64,000 nucleotides of DNA from Microbispora bryophytorum (GTDB taxonomy: Bacteria > Actinomycetota > Actinomycetes > Streptosporangiales > Streptosporangiaceae), in NCBI RefSeq assembly GCF_006874465.1, contig NZ_VIRL01000018.1, positions 116,969-180,968 on the forward strand. Reading direction: 5' to 3'. A model generated the notes under the pieces. That model searched no databases. It saw nothing but the letters and a program-made list of their open reading frames with translations, and was not told where the DNA came from. This document shows, piece by piece, positions 26,765 to 35,316 of the stretch (within the stretch, counting starts at the first letter, position 1; every line of letters begins with the position of its first letter). Both the position numbers and the translations under genes were made by a program.

Positions 26765-27793
26765 TCACTGACGGAAACGGGCCCGTCCCTCGCCCGCGAC
26801 GACCTCACCCAGCACCCAGGCGGGCAGACCCCGTCCGGTCAGCAGAGCGAGCGCCTTGTCGGCCTCCGCCGCCGGGACGATCGCGCACATGCCCACGCCG
26901 AGGTTGAACGTCTTGTCCATCTCCTCCTGGGGCACGCCGCCGCGCCCGGCCAGCACGTCGAAGATCGCGGGCGGGGTCCAGGAGTTCCGGTCGAGAAGGG
27001 CGTCCACCGTGCCGGGCAGTGACCTGGACAGGTTCGCCGCCAGCCCGCCGCCGGTGATGTGGGACAGGGCGTGCACCTCGGTCTCCCGGATGAGCGCCAG
27101 GCAGTCGAGCGAATAGATGCGGGTGGGCTCCAGCAGCTCCTCACCGAGCGTACGGCCCAGCTCGGGCAGGTCCTGCTCCAGGCCCAGCCCGGCGGTCCTG
27201 ATCACGTGCCTGACCAGCGAGTAGCCGTTGGAGTGGACGCCGCTGGAGGCCAGCCCGAGCACGACGTCACCCGGCACGACCCGGTCGGGCCCGAGCATCT
27301 CGTCCGCCTCGACGACCCCGGTGCCGGCGCCGGCCAGGTCGTACTCGTCGGGGCCCATCGCGCCGGGGTGCTCGGCGGTCTCCCCGCCGACCAGCGCGCA
27401 GCCCGCGAGCCGGCATCCCTCGGCCACGCCGCCCACGATGTCGGCGATCCGCTCGGGGACGACCTTGCCGCACGCGATGTAGTCGGTCATGAACAGCGGC
27501 TCGGCCCCGCAGACCACGAGGTCGTCCACGACCATGCCGACGAGGTCGATGCCGATCGTGTCGTGCTTGCCGAGCCGCTGGGCCAGCATGACCTTGGTGC
27601 CCACGCCGTCGGTGGACGTGGCCAGCAGCGGCCTGCGGTAGCGCAGGAACGCCGAGGCGTCGAAGAGGCCGGCGAAGCCGCTGGCGTCGTCCACGACCTC
27701 CGGACGCCGGGAGCGCGCCACCCGCGACTTCATCAGCTCGACCGCGCGGTCGCCGGCCTCGATGTCGACGCCGGCGGCGGCGTAGCTGGTCAT
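26765..27793 (-). CDS. purM: Phosphoribosylformylglycinamidine cyclo-ligase (AIR synthetase)
   Basis: 342 residues. ATP-dependent ring closure of FGAM to AIR in purine synthesis. Motifs: SYAAAGVDIEAGD at the N-terminus, STDGVGTKV, DLVVCGAEPLFMTDYIACG, ALVGGETAEHPG, LASSGVHSNGYSLVR, HITGGGLAANLSR. The start overlaps the purF stop by 4 bases (ATGA), so purF-purM are co-translated. Normal length. Confidence 0.96.
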   Translation of the reverse strand: MTSYAAAGVDIEAGDRAVELMKSRVARSRRPEVVDDASGFAGLFDASAFLRYRRPLLATSTDGVGTKVMLAQRLGKHDTIGIDLVGMVVDDLVVCGAEPLFMTDYIACGKVVPERIADIVGGVAEGCRLAGCALVGGETAEHPGAMGPDEYDLAGAGTGVVEADEMLGPDRVVPGDVVLGLASSGVHSNGYSLVRHVIRTAGLGLEQDLPELGRTLGEELLEPTRIYSLDCLALIRETEVHALSHITGGGLAANLSRSLPGTVDALLDRNSWTPPAIFDVLAGRGGVPQEEMDKTFNLGVGMCAIVPAAEADKALALLTGRGLPAWVLGEVVAGEGRARFRQ

Positions 27794-29226
27794 CGCTGAG
27801 CCTCCAGCACGAACTTGCCCACCCGGTCGTCCTCGATCGGGATGGGGTACTCACCGGTGAAGCACGCGCGGCAGAGCCGGTCGGCCGGCAGCGTCGTCGC
27901 CCGGGTGAGCCCCTCCAGGGAGATGTACCCGAGGGAGTCGGCGCCCAGCGAGGAGCGGATCTCCTCGACCGACAGCGACCCGGCGATCAGCTCCGCGCGG
28001 GTGGCGAAGTCGATGCCGTAGAAGCACGGCCAGGAGACCGGGGGCGAGGAGATCCGCACGTGGACCTCGCTGGCCCCGGCCTCGCGCAGCATCTTCACGA
28101 TGGCCCGCTGGGTGTTGCCGCGGACGATCGAGTCGTCCACGACCACCAGGCGCTTGCCCTCGATGACCTCGCGCAGCGGGTTGAGCTTGAGGCGGATGCC
28201 GAGCTGGCGGATGGTCTGCGACGGCTGGATGAACGTCCGGCCGACGTAGGAGTTCTTCACCAGGCCCTGGCCGTACGGGATGCCGCTCTGCTCGGCGTAG
28301 CCGATGGCGGCGGGGGTGCCGGACTCGGGCGTGGGGATCACGAGGTCGGCGTTCACCGGGTGTTCGCGGGCCAGCACGCGGCCGACCTCGACCCGGGTGG
28401 ACTGCACGCCGCGCCCGGCGATCGTGGTGTCGGGGCGGGCGAGGTAGACGTACTCGAACAGGCAGCCCTTGGGCTCGGCCGACGCGAAGCGCCGCGAGCG
28501 GACCCCGCGCTCGTCGATGGTCAGCAGTTCGCCGGGTTCGATCTCGCGGATGAACGACGCGCCGACGATGTCGAGGGCGGCGGTCTCGGACGCGACCACC
28601 CAGCCGCGCTCCAACCGGCCCAGCACGAGCGGGCGGATGCCCTGCGGGTCGCGGGCGGCGAACAGCGTCGTCTCGTTCATCCAGACGAGCGAGTAGGCGC
28701 CCTTGACCTCCGGGAGCAGCTCGGCCGCCACATCCTCGACCGGGCGCGAGGAGTCCTGCGCCAGGAGAGCGGTGAGGACCTCGGTGTCGGTCGTCGCCCG
28801 GGTGGAGCCCGGCGGGAGCCGTTCGGAGAGGTAGGCGGTGTTGATCAGGTTGCCGTTGTGGACGAGCGCCAGCCCCTTGCCATCGCTGGAGTTCAGCGTG
28901 GGCTGCGCGTTCTCCCAGACGCTCGATCCGGTAGTCGAGTAACGGCAGTGTCCGATGGACAGATGTCCCCGAAGGGTGCCCAGGATCGACTCGTCGAAGA
29001 CCTGGGCCACCAGGCCCATGTCCTTGTAGACGAGTATGCGGTTGCCTTCGCTGACCGCGATGCCCGCAGACTCCTGCCCGCGGTGCTGCAGCGCGTAGAG
29101 GCCGTAGTAGGTGAGTTTGGACACGTCCTCCCCGGGGGCCCATACACCGAAGACGCCACAGGCGTCCTTCGGAGCACGGTCCTGGGGGTCGAGGTCATGG
29201 CCCAGCCGGCCGTCGCCCTTCAACAC
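27790..29226 (-). CDS. purF: Amidophosphoribosyltransferase (leaderless GTG start)
   Basis: 478 residues. First committed enzyme of purine synthesis: PRPP plus glutamine to phosphoribosylamine. A short propeptide precedes catalytic Cys23 (DACGVFGVWAP). The glutaminase half has YALQHRGQESAG and CRYSTTGSS; the PRPP site is VVVDDSIVRGNTQ. Cysteines in WPCFYGIDF and LCRACFTG are probable Fe-S ligands. The start is placed at GTG 29226 because a good promoter ends 7 bases upstream; the ATG at 29271 would lie upstream of that promoter. Operon partner: purM. Confidence 0.95.
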   Translation of the reverse strand: MLKGDGRLGHDLDPQDRAPKDACGVFGVWAPGEDVSKLTYYGLYALQHRGQESAGIAVSEGNRILVYKDMGLVAQVFDESILGTLRGHLSIGHCRYSTTGSSVWENAQPTLNSSDGKGLALVHNGNLINTAYLSERLPPGSTRATTDTEVLTALLAQDSSRPVEDVAAELLPEVKGAYSLVWMNETTLFAARDPQGIRPLVLGRLERGWVVASETAALDIVGASFIREIEPGELLTIDERGVRSRRFASAEPKGCLFEYVYLARPDTTIAGRGVQSTRVEVGRVLAREHPVNADLVIPTPESGTPAAIGYAEQSGIPYGQGLVKNSYVGRTFIQPSQTIRQLGIRLKLNPLREVIEGKRLVVVDDSIVRGNTQRAIVKMLREAGASEVHVRISSPPVSWPCFYGIDFATRAELIAGSLSVEEIRSSLGADSLGYISLEGLTRATTLPADRLCRACFTGEYPIPIEDDRVGKFVLEAQR

Positions 29227-29233
29227 GTAGTCG

Positions 29234-29261
29234 AGTCTATTTGGGCGTTGGCGCTGCTCAA
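29234..29261 (-). promoter_or_regulatory. purFM promoter, leaderless
   Basis: Minus strand: TTGAGC (29256-29261), 16-base spacer, TAGACT (29234-29239), then seven bases to the GTG at 29226. Spacing implies transcription begins at or next to the start codon. Confidence 0.7.
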
Positions 29262-29408
29262 ACCCGGGCATGCCCGTCCGGCGCCGTAAGCATCACCCGC
29301 CCTTTGCCGTGTCGGCCCTGCTCACACGCGGATTTCGGGGCAGCCTGGGCTTTCGGGCAGGCCCTGAGAATCGGATATGGCCCACAACCGGTACGGGGAG
29401 GGATGATC

Positions 29409-29981
29409 GTGGCGACACCCGACGACCCCGGGCGCCCGCGGGAGCCGTACGGGCCGGGGACTCCGGAGGAGCGGGAGCCGTCGGCGGGAGGACCCGCAGG
29501 CCCGCCCTCCGGCCAGCCGTCCTACGGCGGCCCGCCCTCGCCCTACGGCCAGCCGCCCCCCTACGGACAGCCTCCTTACGGGCAGCCGTCCTATGGAGGG
29601 CCGCTGCCACCGCCCCCGGGGCCCGGCGGACCTCCCGGTGGCCCCTGGGGGCCGCAGCCGGGTGGCGGGCTCGGGACGGCCGCGCTGGTGCTCGGGATCT
29701 GCTCGATCGTCCTGCTGCTGGTCTGCGGCGTCGGCACGCTCGTGGCGATCGTCGGGCTCGTCCTCGGCATCGTGGCGATCGCCAGGAACTCCAACCGGGG
29801 CCGGGCGGTCGGAGGGGTGGTGCTGAGCGCGCTGACCCTGCTGATCGGCCTGATCGTGGGTGTGGCGCTCTACAACTGGTTCACGACCAGTAACGTCGGC
29901 GAGTGCTTCGACCGCCGGGTCTACCCCACCCAGGAGGATGCGCAGCGCTGCGTGCAGGACAAGATCTCCGAGTTCCAGTGA
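29409..29981 (+). CDS. DUF4190-type membrane protein with Pro/Gly-rich N-terminus
   Basis: 190 residues. The first 85 are disordered and rich in Pro, Gly, Gln and Tyr (repeats of PYGQP and SYGGP). Two membrane helices follow (ALVLGICSIVLLLVCGVGTL with a short loop, and VVLSALTLLIGLIVGVALYNW), then a 30-residue outer tail with two cysteines (GECFDRR, QRCVQDK). GTG 29409 is preferred over ATG 29403 because GGGAGGG touches the ATG but is six bases from the GTG. Role unknown. It is divergent from purF. Confidence 0.85.
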   Translation: MATPDDPGRPREPYGPGTPEEREPSAGGPAGPPSGQPSYGGPPSPYGQPPPYGQPPYGQPSYGGPLPPPPGPGGPPGGPWGPQPGGGLGTAALVLGICSIVLLLVCGVGTLVAIVGLVLGIVAIARNSNRGRAVGGVVLSALTLLIGLIVGVALYNWFTTSNVGECFDRRVYPTQEDAQRCVQDKISEFQ

Positions 29982-29994
29982 CCCTTGGCGGGGT

Positions 29995-30435
29995 TCACCA
30001 GAGGGGGAGCAGCGCGGACAGGTCGGCCCGGGCGCCGCTGGCCGCGATCTTCCCGGCGGCGGTGGCGTCGGCCCACGACAGCCGGCCGGTGGCCAATTCG
30101 AGCCAGGTGCGGGGGTCGGTCTCGATGACGTTGGGCGGGGTGCCCCGCGTGTGCCGGGGCCCCTCCACGCACTGCACCGCGGCGTGCGGGGGGACCCGCA
30201 CCTCCACCGACCGTCCCGGCGCCCGCGCGGCCAGGTCCTCCAGCAGGTGCCGTACGGCGGCGCGGGCGGCGGTTCTCACCGGTGTGAGCCCGGCCTCGTA
30301 GGCGTCGAGCACGGCCAGCACGCACGCGTTGCCGGCTGCGCTCTCGGGACCGTCGAACGGTGGCTGCCCGAGATCGGCGAGCTGGGCGTCGAGCGCCTCT
30401 CTGATCTTCCCTGGGTCGAGTCTGCGTGCCGGCAC
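29995..30435 (-). CDS. Sterol-carrier-like (SCP2) family protein
   Basis: 146 residues. The pattern [16 protein letters not shown], then [15 protein letters not shown] and the C-terminal [20 protein letters not shown], with [17 protein letters not shown], is that of actinobacterial sterol carrier family proteins, small lipid-binding folds. Cytosolic. Convergent with the DUF4190-type gene, 13 bases apart, and downstream of the MFS gene by 75 bases. Ligand unknown. Confidence 0.8.
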   Translation of the reverse strand: MPARRLDPGKIREALDAQLADLGQPPFDGPESAAGNACVLAVLDAYEAGLTPVRTAARAAVRHLLEDLAARAPGRSVEVRVPPHAAVQCVEGPRHTRGTPPNVIETDPRTWLELATGRLSWADATAAGKIAASGARADLSALLPLW

Positions 30436-30510
30436 CGGCTCATTGTCCCCGATCCCGCGCCGGAGCCGGAGTCGATCGTTTTCGCTCTGGCGGGCGCCCG
30501 CACTCCGGAG

Positions 30511-31941
30511 TCAGGCGACCGGCTCGGCCACGGCGGGTTCGCTGGGCTCGGCCGAGGCGGAGGTGGAGGCGGCCCGGGTGCGGCGCAGGGAGTAGACGCT
30601 GACCGGAACGCCGACCAGCACGATCGCGGCCGCGATCAGCAGCGTGAACCGGTACGCCTCCAGGAACGCGTGCAGCGGAGCGCCGCCGATCGCGCTCTGC
30701 CGGGCGCTGAGGATCGCGCCGAGGATCGTGATGCCGAGCAGGCCGAAGACCTCGCGGGAGACGTTGAGCACGCCCGAGGCCACGCCCGCCCTCGCGGGGG
30801 GCATCGCGTTCAGCACCACGTTGGTCAGCGGGACGAGCAGGCCGGCGCCCGCGCCGTATAGCAGGAACCAGGGGAGCAGGTCGCCGTAGTGCGAGCCCTC
30901 ACCCGCGCTCGACAGCCCGCCGATGGCCACCGCCATCAGGCCGAGCCCGACGGCGACCGTGCCCGCGCTGCCGAAGCGCTCGGCGATCCGCGGCGAGACG
31001 CTCGCGAGCACCGCCATGAGCAGCGCCATGGGCACGAAGCCCGCGCCCGCCGCCGTGGGGGAGAACCCGAGCGCGCTCTGCAGATAGAGCGCGGTGAAGA
31101 AGTAGATGCCGAACACGCCGAACGACCACAGGCCCATCGACAGCAGGCCGCCGCTGAAGACCCGCTCGCGGAACAGGCTGAGGTCGATCATCGGCTGCGC
31201 CGTACGGGACTCGACGACCAGGAACGTGACGGCGGCCAGGGCGAAGACCGCGAACGCCCCGAGGATCGGCGCCGAGGTCCACCCACGCGACTCGCCCTCG
31301 ATGAGCGCGTAGGTGAGGGCGAACAGCGCCACGGCGGAGGCGGCCAGGCCCGGCAGGTCGAGGGTCGCACGCCCGGACGAGGCCCGCTCGACTCTGATCG
31401 AACGCAGGCCGATCACGGCCGCGACCACGCCGATCGGCAGGTTGATCAGGAAGATCCAGCCCCAGTCGGCGTTCTCGCTGAGAAACCCGCCGGTGAGCGG
31501 GCCGATCGCGAGGGCCAGGGCGCCGACCGCGCTCCAGATGCCGACGGCCGTCGCCCGCTCGCGCGGATTGGGGAAGATCCGCGGCAGCAGGGCCAGCGTC
31601 GACGGCGTCACCATCGCTGCGCCGAGCCCCTGCACCGCCCGCGCCGCGATCAGCGTCTCCTGGCTCCCGGCGAGGCCCGCCGCGACCGACGCGAGCGTGA
31701 AGACCGCCAGGCCGCCGAAGAAGGCCGTCCTGGGGCCGAAGACGTCCGCCAGGCGTCCGCCGGCGAGCAGCAGGCCCGCGAACACCAGGATGTACGCGCT
31801 CACGATCCACTCCAGGCCGGAGATCGTCAGCGCCAGGTCCCGCTGGATCGTCGGCAGGGCCACGTTGACCACGTTGTTGTCCAAATAGGTCATGAAGGTC
31901 GCGAGGGACACCGCGACGAGCGCCCACCACCGTCCGGACAT
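30511..31941 (-). CDS. MFS drug efflux transporter, DHA2 (14-TM) type
   Basis: 476 residues. Proton-driven exporter in the inner membrane. Motif LDNNVVNVALPTIQRDL in helix 1 (typical of DHA2), GGRLADVFGPRTAFF after helix 2, RAVQGLGAAMVTPSTLAL in helix 4 and AIGPLTGGFLSENADWGWIFLINLPIG in helix 5 are clear; further helices bring the total to about 14. ATG 31941 has GGAGGACAC in front; codons further upstream belong to the regulatory region. Divergent from a TetR regulator with operators between them, the usual arrangement for a drug-inducible pump. Confidence 0.93.
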   Translation of the reverse strand: MSGRWWALVAVSLATFMTYLDNNVVNVALPTIQRDLALTISGLEWIVSAYILVFAGLLLAGGRLADVFGPRTAFFGGLAVFTLASVAAGLAGSQETLIAARAVQGLGAAMVTPSTLALLPRIFPNPRERATAVGIWSAVGALALAIGPLTGGFLSENADWGWIFLINLPIGVVAAVIGLRSIRVERASSGRATLDLPGLAASAVALFALTYALIEGESRGWTSAPILGAFAVFALAAVTFLVVESRTAQPMIDLSLFRERVFSGGLLSMGLWSFGVFGIYFFTALYLQSALGFSPTAAGAGFVPMALLMAVLASVSPRIAERFGSAGTVAVGLGLMAVAIGGLSSAGEGSHYGDLLPWFLLYGAGAGLLVPLTNVVLNAMPPARAGVASGVLNVSREVFGLLGITILGAILSARQSAIGGAPLHAFLEAYRFTLLIAAAIVLVGVPVSVYSLRRTRAASTSASAEPSEPAVAEPVA

Positions 31942-31953
31942 GTGTCCTCCTCT

Positions 31954-32015
31954 TGTACGAGGTACATGTACGGCGTACATGTACGGTGCATAGGAGACCT
32001 TGTACGGCGTATAGT
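31954..32015. promoter_or_regulatory. Operator array between MFS and TetR genes
   Basis: Two identical palindromes GTACATGTAC at 31962-31971 and 31975-31984 (13 bases apart, both followed by GG), related half-sites TTGTACGA at 31954 and TTGTACGGCGTAT at 32000, and a -10 box TATAGT at 32010-32015 for the regulator. Very likely the TetR binding sites. Confidence 0.65.
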
Positions 32016-32050
32016 TGTCAAGTGCCGAGGAGGTAGGGAGGCTGCGCACC

Positions 32051-32716
32051 ATGGCGAACGCGGAGCGGCTGAGCCGCCTGAGTCTGGTCGAGAAGGCCGT
32101 CGAGCTGGCCGACGCCGAGAGCCTGGAGTCGGTCACGGTGCGACGGCTCGCCCAGGAGCTCGGGGTGACGCCGATGGCTCTCTACTGGCACGTCAAGAGC
32201 AAGGACCAGTTGCTCGTGTGCGTCGCCGACCACCTGCTGGCGGAGGTCACCGCCGAGTTTGATCCGGCCGCGCCGTGGAACGCACGGCTGCGGGTGATGG
32301 TGGAGGCGCTGATCGGGGTGATGCGGCGGCACCGGTACATGCCGGGGCTGGTCGCGATGGTCGAGAAGCAGGAGCTCCCGAGCTTCAGCCGCGCGACCGA
32401 CACCGCGCTCGACCTGCTCTCCCAGGCGGGTTTCACGCTGCGCGAGGGCTACGCCGTCTCCACCTACCTGCTGCACGGCGCGATGGCCCTGGTCGACAAC
32501 GAGCCCGGCTGCCCCGGCGCGTTCACCGCCGCGGAGGCGACCGAGTTGCGCCGGCAGAAGCGGCTGGCCCTGGAACGGCTCCCCGCCGACGAGTTCCCCC
32601 GCATCGTCGAGTACGCCAAGACGATGGAGGATGAGCCCGACCTCGACGCCTACTACGCGTTCGGCCTGGATCTCCTGATGTCCGGCGTCGAGGCCACGGC
32701 CGCGAAGAGGAAGTAG
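32051..32716 (+). CDS. TetR regulator of the MFS pump
   Basis: 221 residues. HTH near the N-terminus (AVELADAESLESVTVRRLAQ, ELGVTPMALYWHVKSKDQLL), characteristic of the TetR-class tetracycline-type subfamily with LYWHV. The helical C-terminal domain (LRVMVEALIGVMRRHRYMPG) would bind the drug. ATG 32051 is chosen with GGGAGG upstream; the frame also has a TTG at 32015 that overlaps the promoter. It should repress both itself and the divergent transporter. Confidence 0.92.
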   Translation: MANAERLSRLSLVEKAVELADAESLESVTVRRLAQELGVTPMALYWHVKSKDQLLVCVADHLLAEVTAEFDPAAPWNARLRVMVEALIGVMRRHRYMPGLVAMVEKQELPSFSRATDTALDLLSQAGFTLREGYAVSTYLLHGAMALVDNEPGCPGAFTAAEATELRRQKRLALERLPADEFPRIVEYAKTMEDEPDLDAYYAFGLDLLMSGVEATAAKRK

Positions 32717-32931
32717 AGCCCGGCGAGCAGGATCAGCGACGAGCGCGCCCCCGCCGGCTGCCGAATCGACCGGCAACCCATTGGAACGTTCTTGACCGCC
32801 CGGGCTTACCGATAGCGGAGATGCTCATACGTGATGTGCGGCATGACAACCTACGTATCCCTTGAAGCGTGAATCACGTGCGTAACTTCGGTATTCCGCG
32901 CACTCTGTGTGCCTGAGACAAGGGAAGTCCC

Positions 32932-33828
32932 GTGGCTATCAAGTTGCCGGGCGGACGCACCATCGGCCTGATGACGGCTGGTGCTCTGGCTGGATCGGTC
33001 CTGGTTCTGGGTGGCGCGGCCACCGCTTCGTCGGCGAGTGACGCCGCCTTCTACGCGTGTGTGAACAAGAGCACGCGGTATATGCGCCTGGTCAACGCCA
33101 CGACGAGGTGTAAGGCGACCGAGACGAAGGTGTCGTGGAACAAGACCGGTCCGCAGGGTCCGGTGGGTATCGGCGGCACTGGCGCGAAGGGTGACACCGG
33201 GGAGCAGGGCCCGCGCGGTCTGCGCGGTCCTCAGGGCCTGCGGGGTCCGCAGGGCCTGCGCGGCCCGGCCGGTCCGCAGGGCCTCAAGGGCGAGCCCGGC
33301 GCCCCGGGCAAGGACGGCGCCCCCGGCAAGGATGGCAAGGACGGTGACCGCGGCCCCGCCGGTCCGCAGGGCGAGCGCGGCCCCGCGGGTCCCCAGGGCG
33401 CGAAGGGCGACCGCGGTCTCACCGGCCCCGAGGGCGACCGCGGCCCCGCCGGCCCGGCGGGCGCGAAGGGCGACCGTGGCCTCAACGGCGACGACGGCAA
33501 GAGCGCCTGCGACATCTGGAAGGGGCACGCCTGCAGTTCCAAGGACGAGGCCGACTTCCTCAAGTGGCTCAAGGGCCAGGGCGGCAGCGGAGGCGACGCG
33601 CTCGCCCTGAGCACGCGGACGTCGAGCCAGACCATCTCCGGAAACAGCGCGACCGCCTCCTGCGCGGCCGACGAGAGGGTCACCGGCGGCGGCTTCAAGA
33701 CCAGCTCGAGCAGGACCGTCACGGGCAGCTACATGAGCGGCAACGGCTGGACCGTCGAGCTGACGGGCAACGGCGGCGGGAACGGCAGCAACGGCATCGT
33801 CTACGCCGTCTGCGCGAAGATCTCGTAA
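32932..33828 (+). CDS. Secreted collagen-like protein
   Basis: 298 residues from GTG 32932. A signal peptide ([20 protein letters not shown] region) is followed by a short domain with two cysteines (FYACVNK, TTRCKAT). Residues about 80-195 are collagen-like: 36 uninterrupted Gly-X-Y triplets, rich in GPQ, GPA, GLR, GDR and GKD, enough for a stable triple helix without hydroxyproline. The C-terminal 100 residues contain four cysteines and a beta-rich, Ser/Thr/Gly-rich domain ([36 protein letters not shown]) that may trimerise or bind a surface. Outside the cell; role probably adhesive or structural, inferred only. Confidence 0.9.
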   Translation: MAIKLPGGRTIGLMTAGALAGSVLVLGGAATASSASDAAFYACVNKSTRYMRLVNATTRCKATETKVSWNKTGPQGPVGIGGTGAKGDTGEQGPRGLRGPQGLRGPQGLRGPAGPQGLKGEPGAPGKDGAPGKDGKDGDRGPAGPQGERGPAGPQGAKGDRGLTGPEGDRGPAGPAGAKGDRGLNGDDGKSACDIWKGHACSSKDEADFLKWLKGQGGSGGDALALSTRTSSQTISGNSATASCAADERVTGGGFKTSSSRTVTGSYMSGNGWTVELTGNGGGNGSNGIVYAVCAKIS

Positions 33829-33939
33829 GTCTGCCGGAGCCTGTTGGAGTTTGGGAGCGTGGTGGAGTCCGTGGGGGCTCCACCAGACGCGCCCTCCCTT
33901 GCTTGCCGTACGCGATGAGGCGTTGGCGTACGGCATGGC

Positions 33940-33975
33940 GAAGGCCCTTCCGGAGGGGTTACCGGAAGGGCCTTC
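33940..33975. terminator. Strong hairpin after the collagen-like gene
   Basis: Perfect 14-base stem (GAAGGCCCTTCCGG with CCGGAAGGGCCTTC), 8-base loop. Lies between convergent genes, so it can work both ways. Shares AAGGCCCTTCCGG with the hairpin at 37441. Confidence 0.8.
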
Positions 33976-34044
33976 GTTCCGGCGGTTCCCGGTCAGGATC
34001 GACCCTCCGAATGCGGACCTTGGTGACCTTGGTGCCGGGCCACT

Positions 34045-35208
34045 TCACGTGCTTTCGGTCTCGGCGGGGAGGGGGGAGGGGCTGTAGCGGCCGGAGAGGC
34101 GGGCGAGCTTGAGACTGAGATGCAGGCTCAGCCGCTCCTCGCCGTCCCTGAGGTCGGTCTCCGCCAGCTCCTCGACCCGGCGGAGGCGATAGTAGAGCGA
34201 CGTACGGTGCAGGCGCAGGCGGCGGGAGACGGCCTGGGCGTTGCCGGCGAGGTCGAGGTAGATCTCCAGGGTCTCCAGCAGCGGCTGGTGCTGGGCCTCG
34301 TCCAGCAGCCGTGCCAGCCCCGGATGGAGGTTGCCGTGCGGCACTCCGGACAGCATGCGATAGGCGCCGAGGCGGCTCCACTCCGCCGAGCGCCCGAACT
34401 CCGGCACCTTCGCGATGACCTCGGCGGCGTGCAGCGCCTCCTCGTACGACTCGGCCGTGCGGGAGAGCGAGGGGCGCGGCGAGCCGATCCCGACCAGGAC
34501 CGGCGTCCCGAGGGCCGCGTGCATCTCCTCGGCGAAGGCGCGGGTGCCCGCGGTGAGCAGCACGGCGTGGTCGTAGCGCACCAGGTGCAGGGGATGGTGC
34601 CTGGCCAGGCGCCGCCGCAGGGCCAGCAGCCCGCGCTCCATCGTCAGCCGCAGGGTCTCGTCGGACCCGCCGCCGACCGGCCTGGCGACCGCCACGGTCA
34701 CGGGCGCGCCGTCAGGGAACGCGCCCGCCTCGATCAGGGTCCTGTCGGCGTCGGGCTCGCGGAGCAGCAGTCCGGTGACGGCCTCCAGCTCGCGGCGCGA
34801 GGCGAGTTCGGAGGCCAGGCTCTCGTGGAACAGGGTCAGGGCGAGGGTGGGCGCGGCCTCCGCCGCGGCCGCGATCTCCGGCTCGGTCATGGCCGGAGCC
34901 GTGTCGATGAACCACAGGAAGCCGAGCGGCAGGCCGTCGTGCCGTACGGGGACGCAGATCCGCGGCAGCAGCCCCAGCTCCGGGGCGCCGGGCGTGCGCA
35001 GCGGCTCGGTCGCCTCGTGGATGCCCGCGGCGCGCAGGAAGTCGCGCACGTCGGGGGTGGTGTGGCGGCGCAGGATCGAGTGGCGGCGGACGTCGTCCAT
35101 CGGCCCGTCCTGCTCGCTGTAGGCGACGACGCGCTGGCGGCCGTCCTCAAGCAGGAGGGGTCTTTCGAGACGAAGGGCGAGGTCGTCCACGATGCGCTGC
35201 AAATCCAC
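34045..35208 (-). CDS. PucR/CdaR-type transcriptional regulator
   Basis: 387 residues. An N-terminal sensor-like region (LPRICVPVRHDGLPLGFLWF) is followed by a GGDEF-like CdaR domain (VLVGIGSPRPSLSRTAESYEEALHAAEV) and a C-terminal HTH_30 (AVSRRLRLHRTSLYYRLRRV). GTG 35208 is preferred: GGAGGG lies seven bases upstream; a GTG at 35211 and ATG at 35238 are alternatives. It is divergent from the M6 protease gene and could control it; no operator was recognised. Confidence 0.9.
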   Translation of the reverse strand: MDLQRIVDDLALRLERPLLLEDGRQRVVAYSEQDGPMDDVRRHSILRRHTTPDVRDFLRAAGIHEATEPLRTPGAPELGLLPRICVPVRHDGLPLGFLWFIDTAPAMTEPEIAAAAEAAPTLALTLFHESLASELASRRELEAVTGLLLREPDADRTLIEAGAFPDGAPVTVAVARPVGGGSDETLRLTMERGLLALRRRLARHHPLHLVRYDHAVLLTAGTRAFAEEMHAALGTPVLVGIGSPRPSLSRTAESYEEALHAAEVIAKVPEFGRSAEWSRLGAYRMLSGVPHGNLHPGLARLLDEAQHQPLLETLEIYLDLAGNAQAVSRRLRLHRTSLYYRLRRVEELAETDLRDGEERLSLHLSLKLARLSGRYSPSPLPAETEST

Positions 35209-35316
35209 CACTCGCCCTCCACCTGGACGCTTCGACACCTGTAGGAGACGGGCCCGTCAGTCTTCCCTACAAGTGACCGATGATCTCCCTCAATAGTCTC
35301 TATAGCGTCATAATTC

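Noticed and set aside
29227..29271. ATG at 29271 as purF start
   Set aside because: The extra residues are encoded by the promoter itself; homologous proteins start near the GTG at 29226.
32851..33936. Minus-strand frame opposite the collagen-like gene
   Set aside because: Its Ala/Leu/Arg repeat is just the mirror of the Gly-X-Y coding repeat; no domain or start signal.
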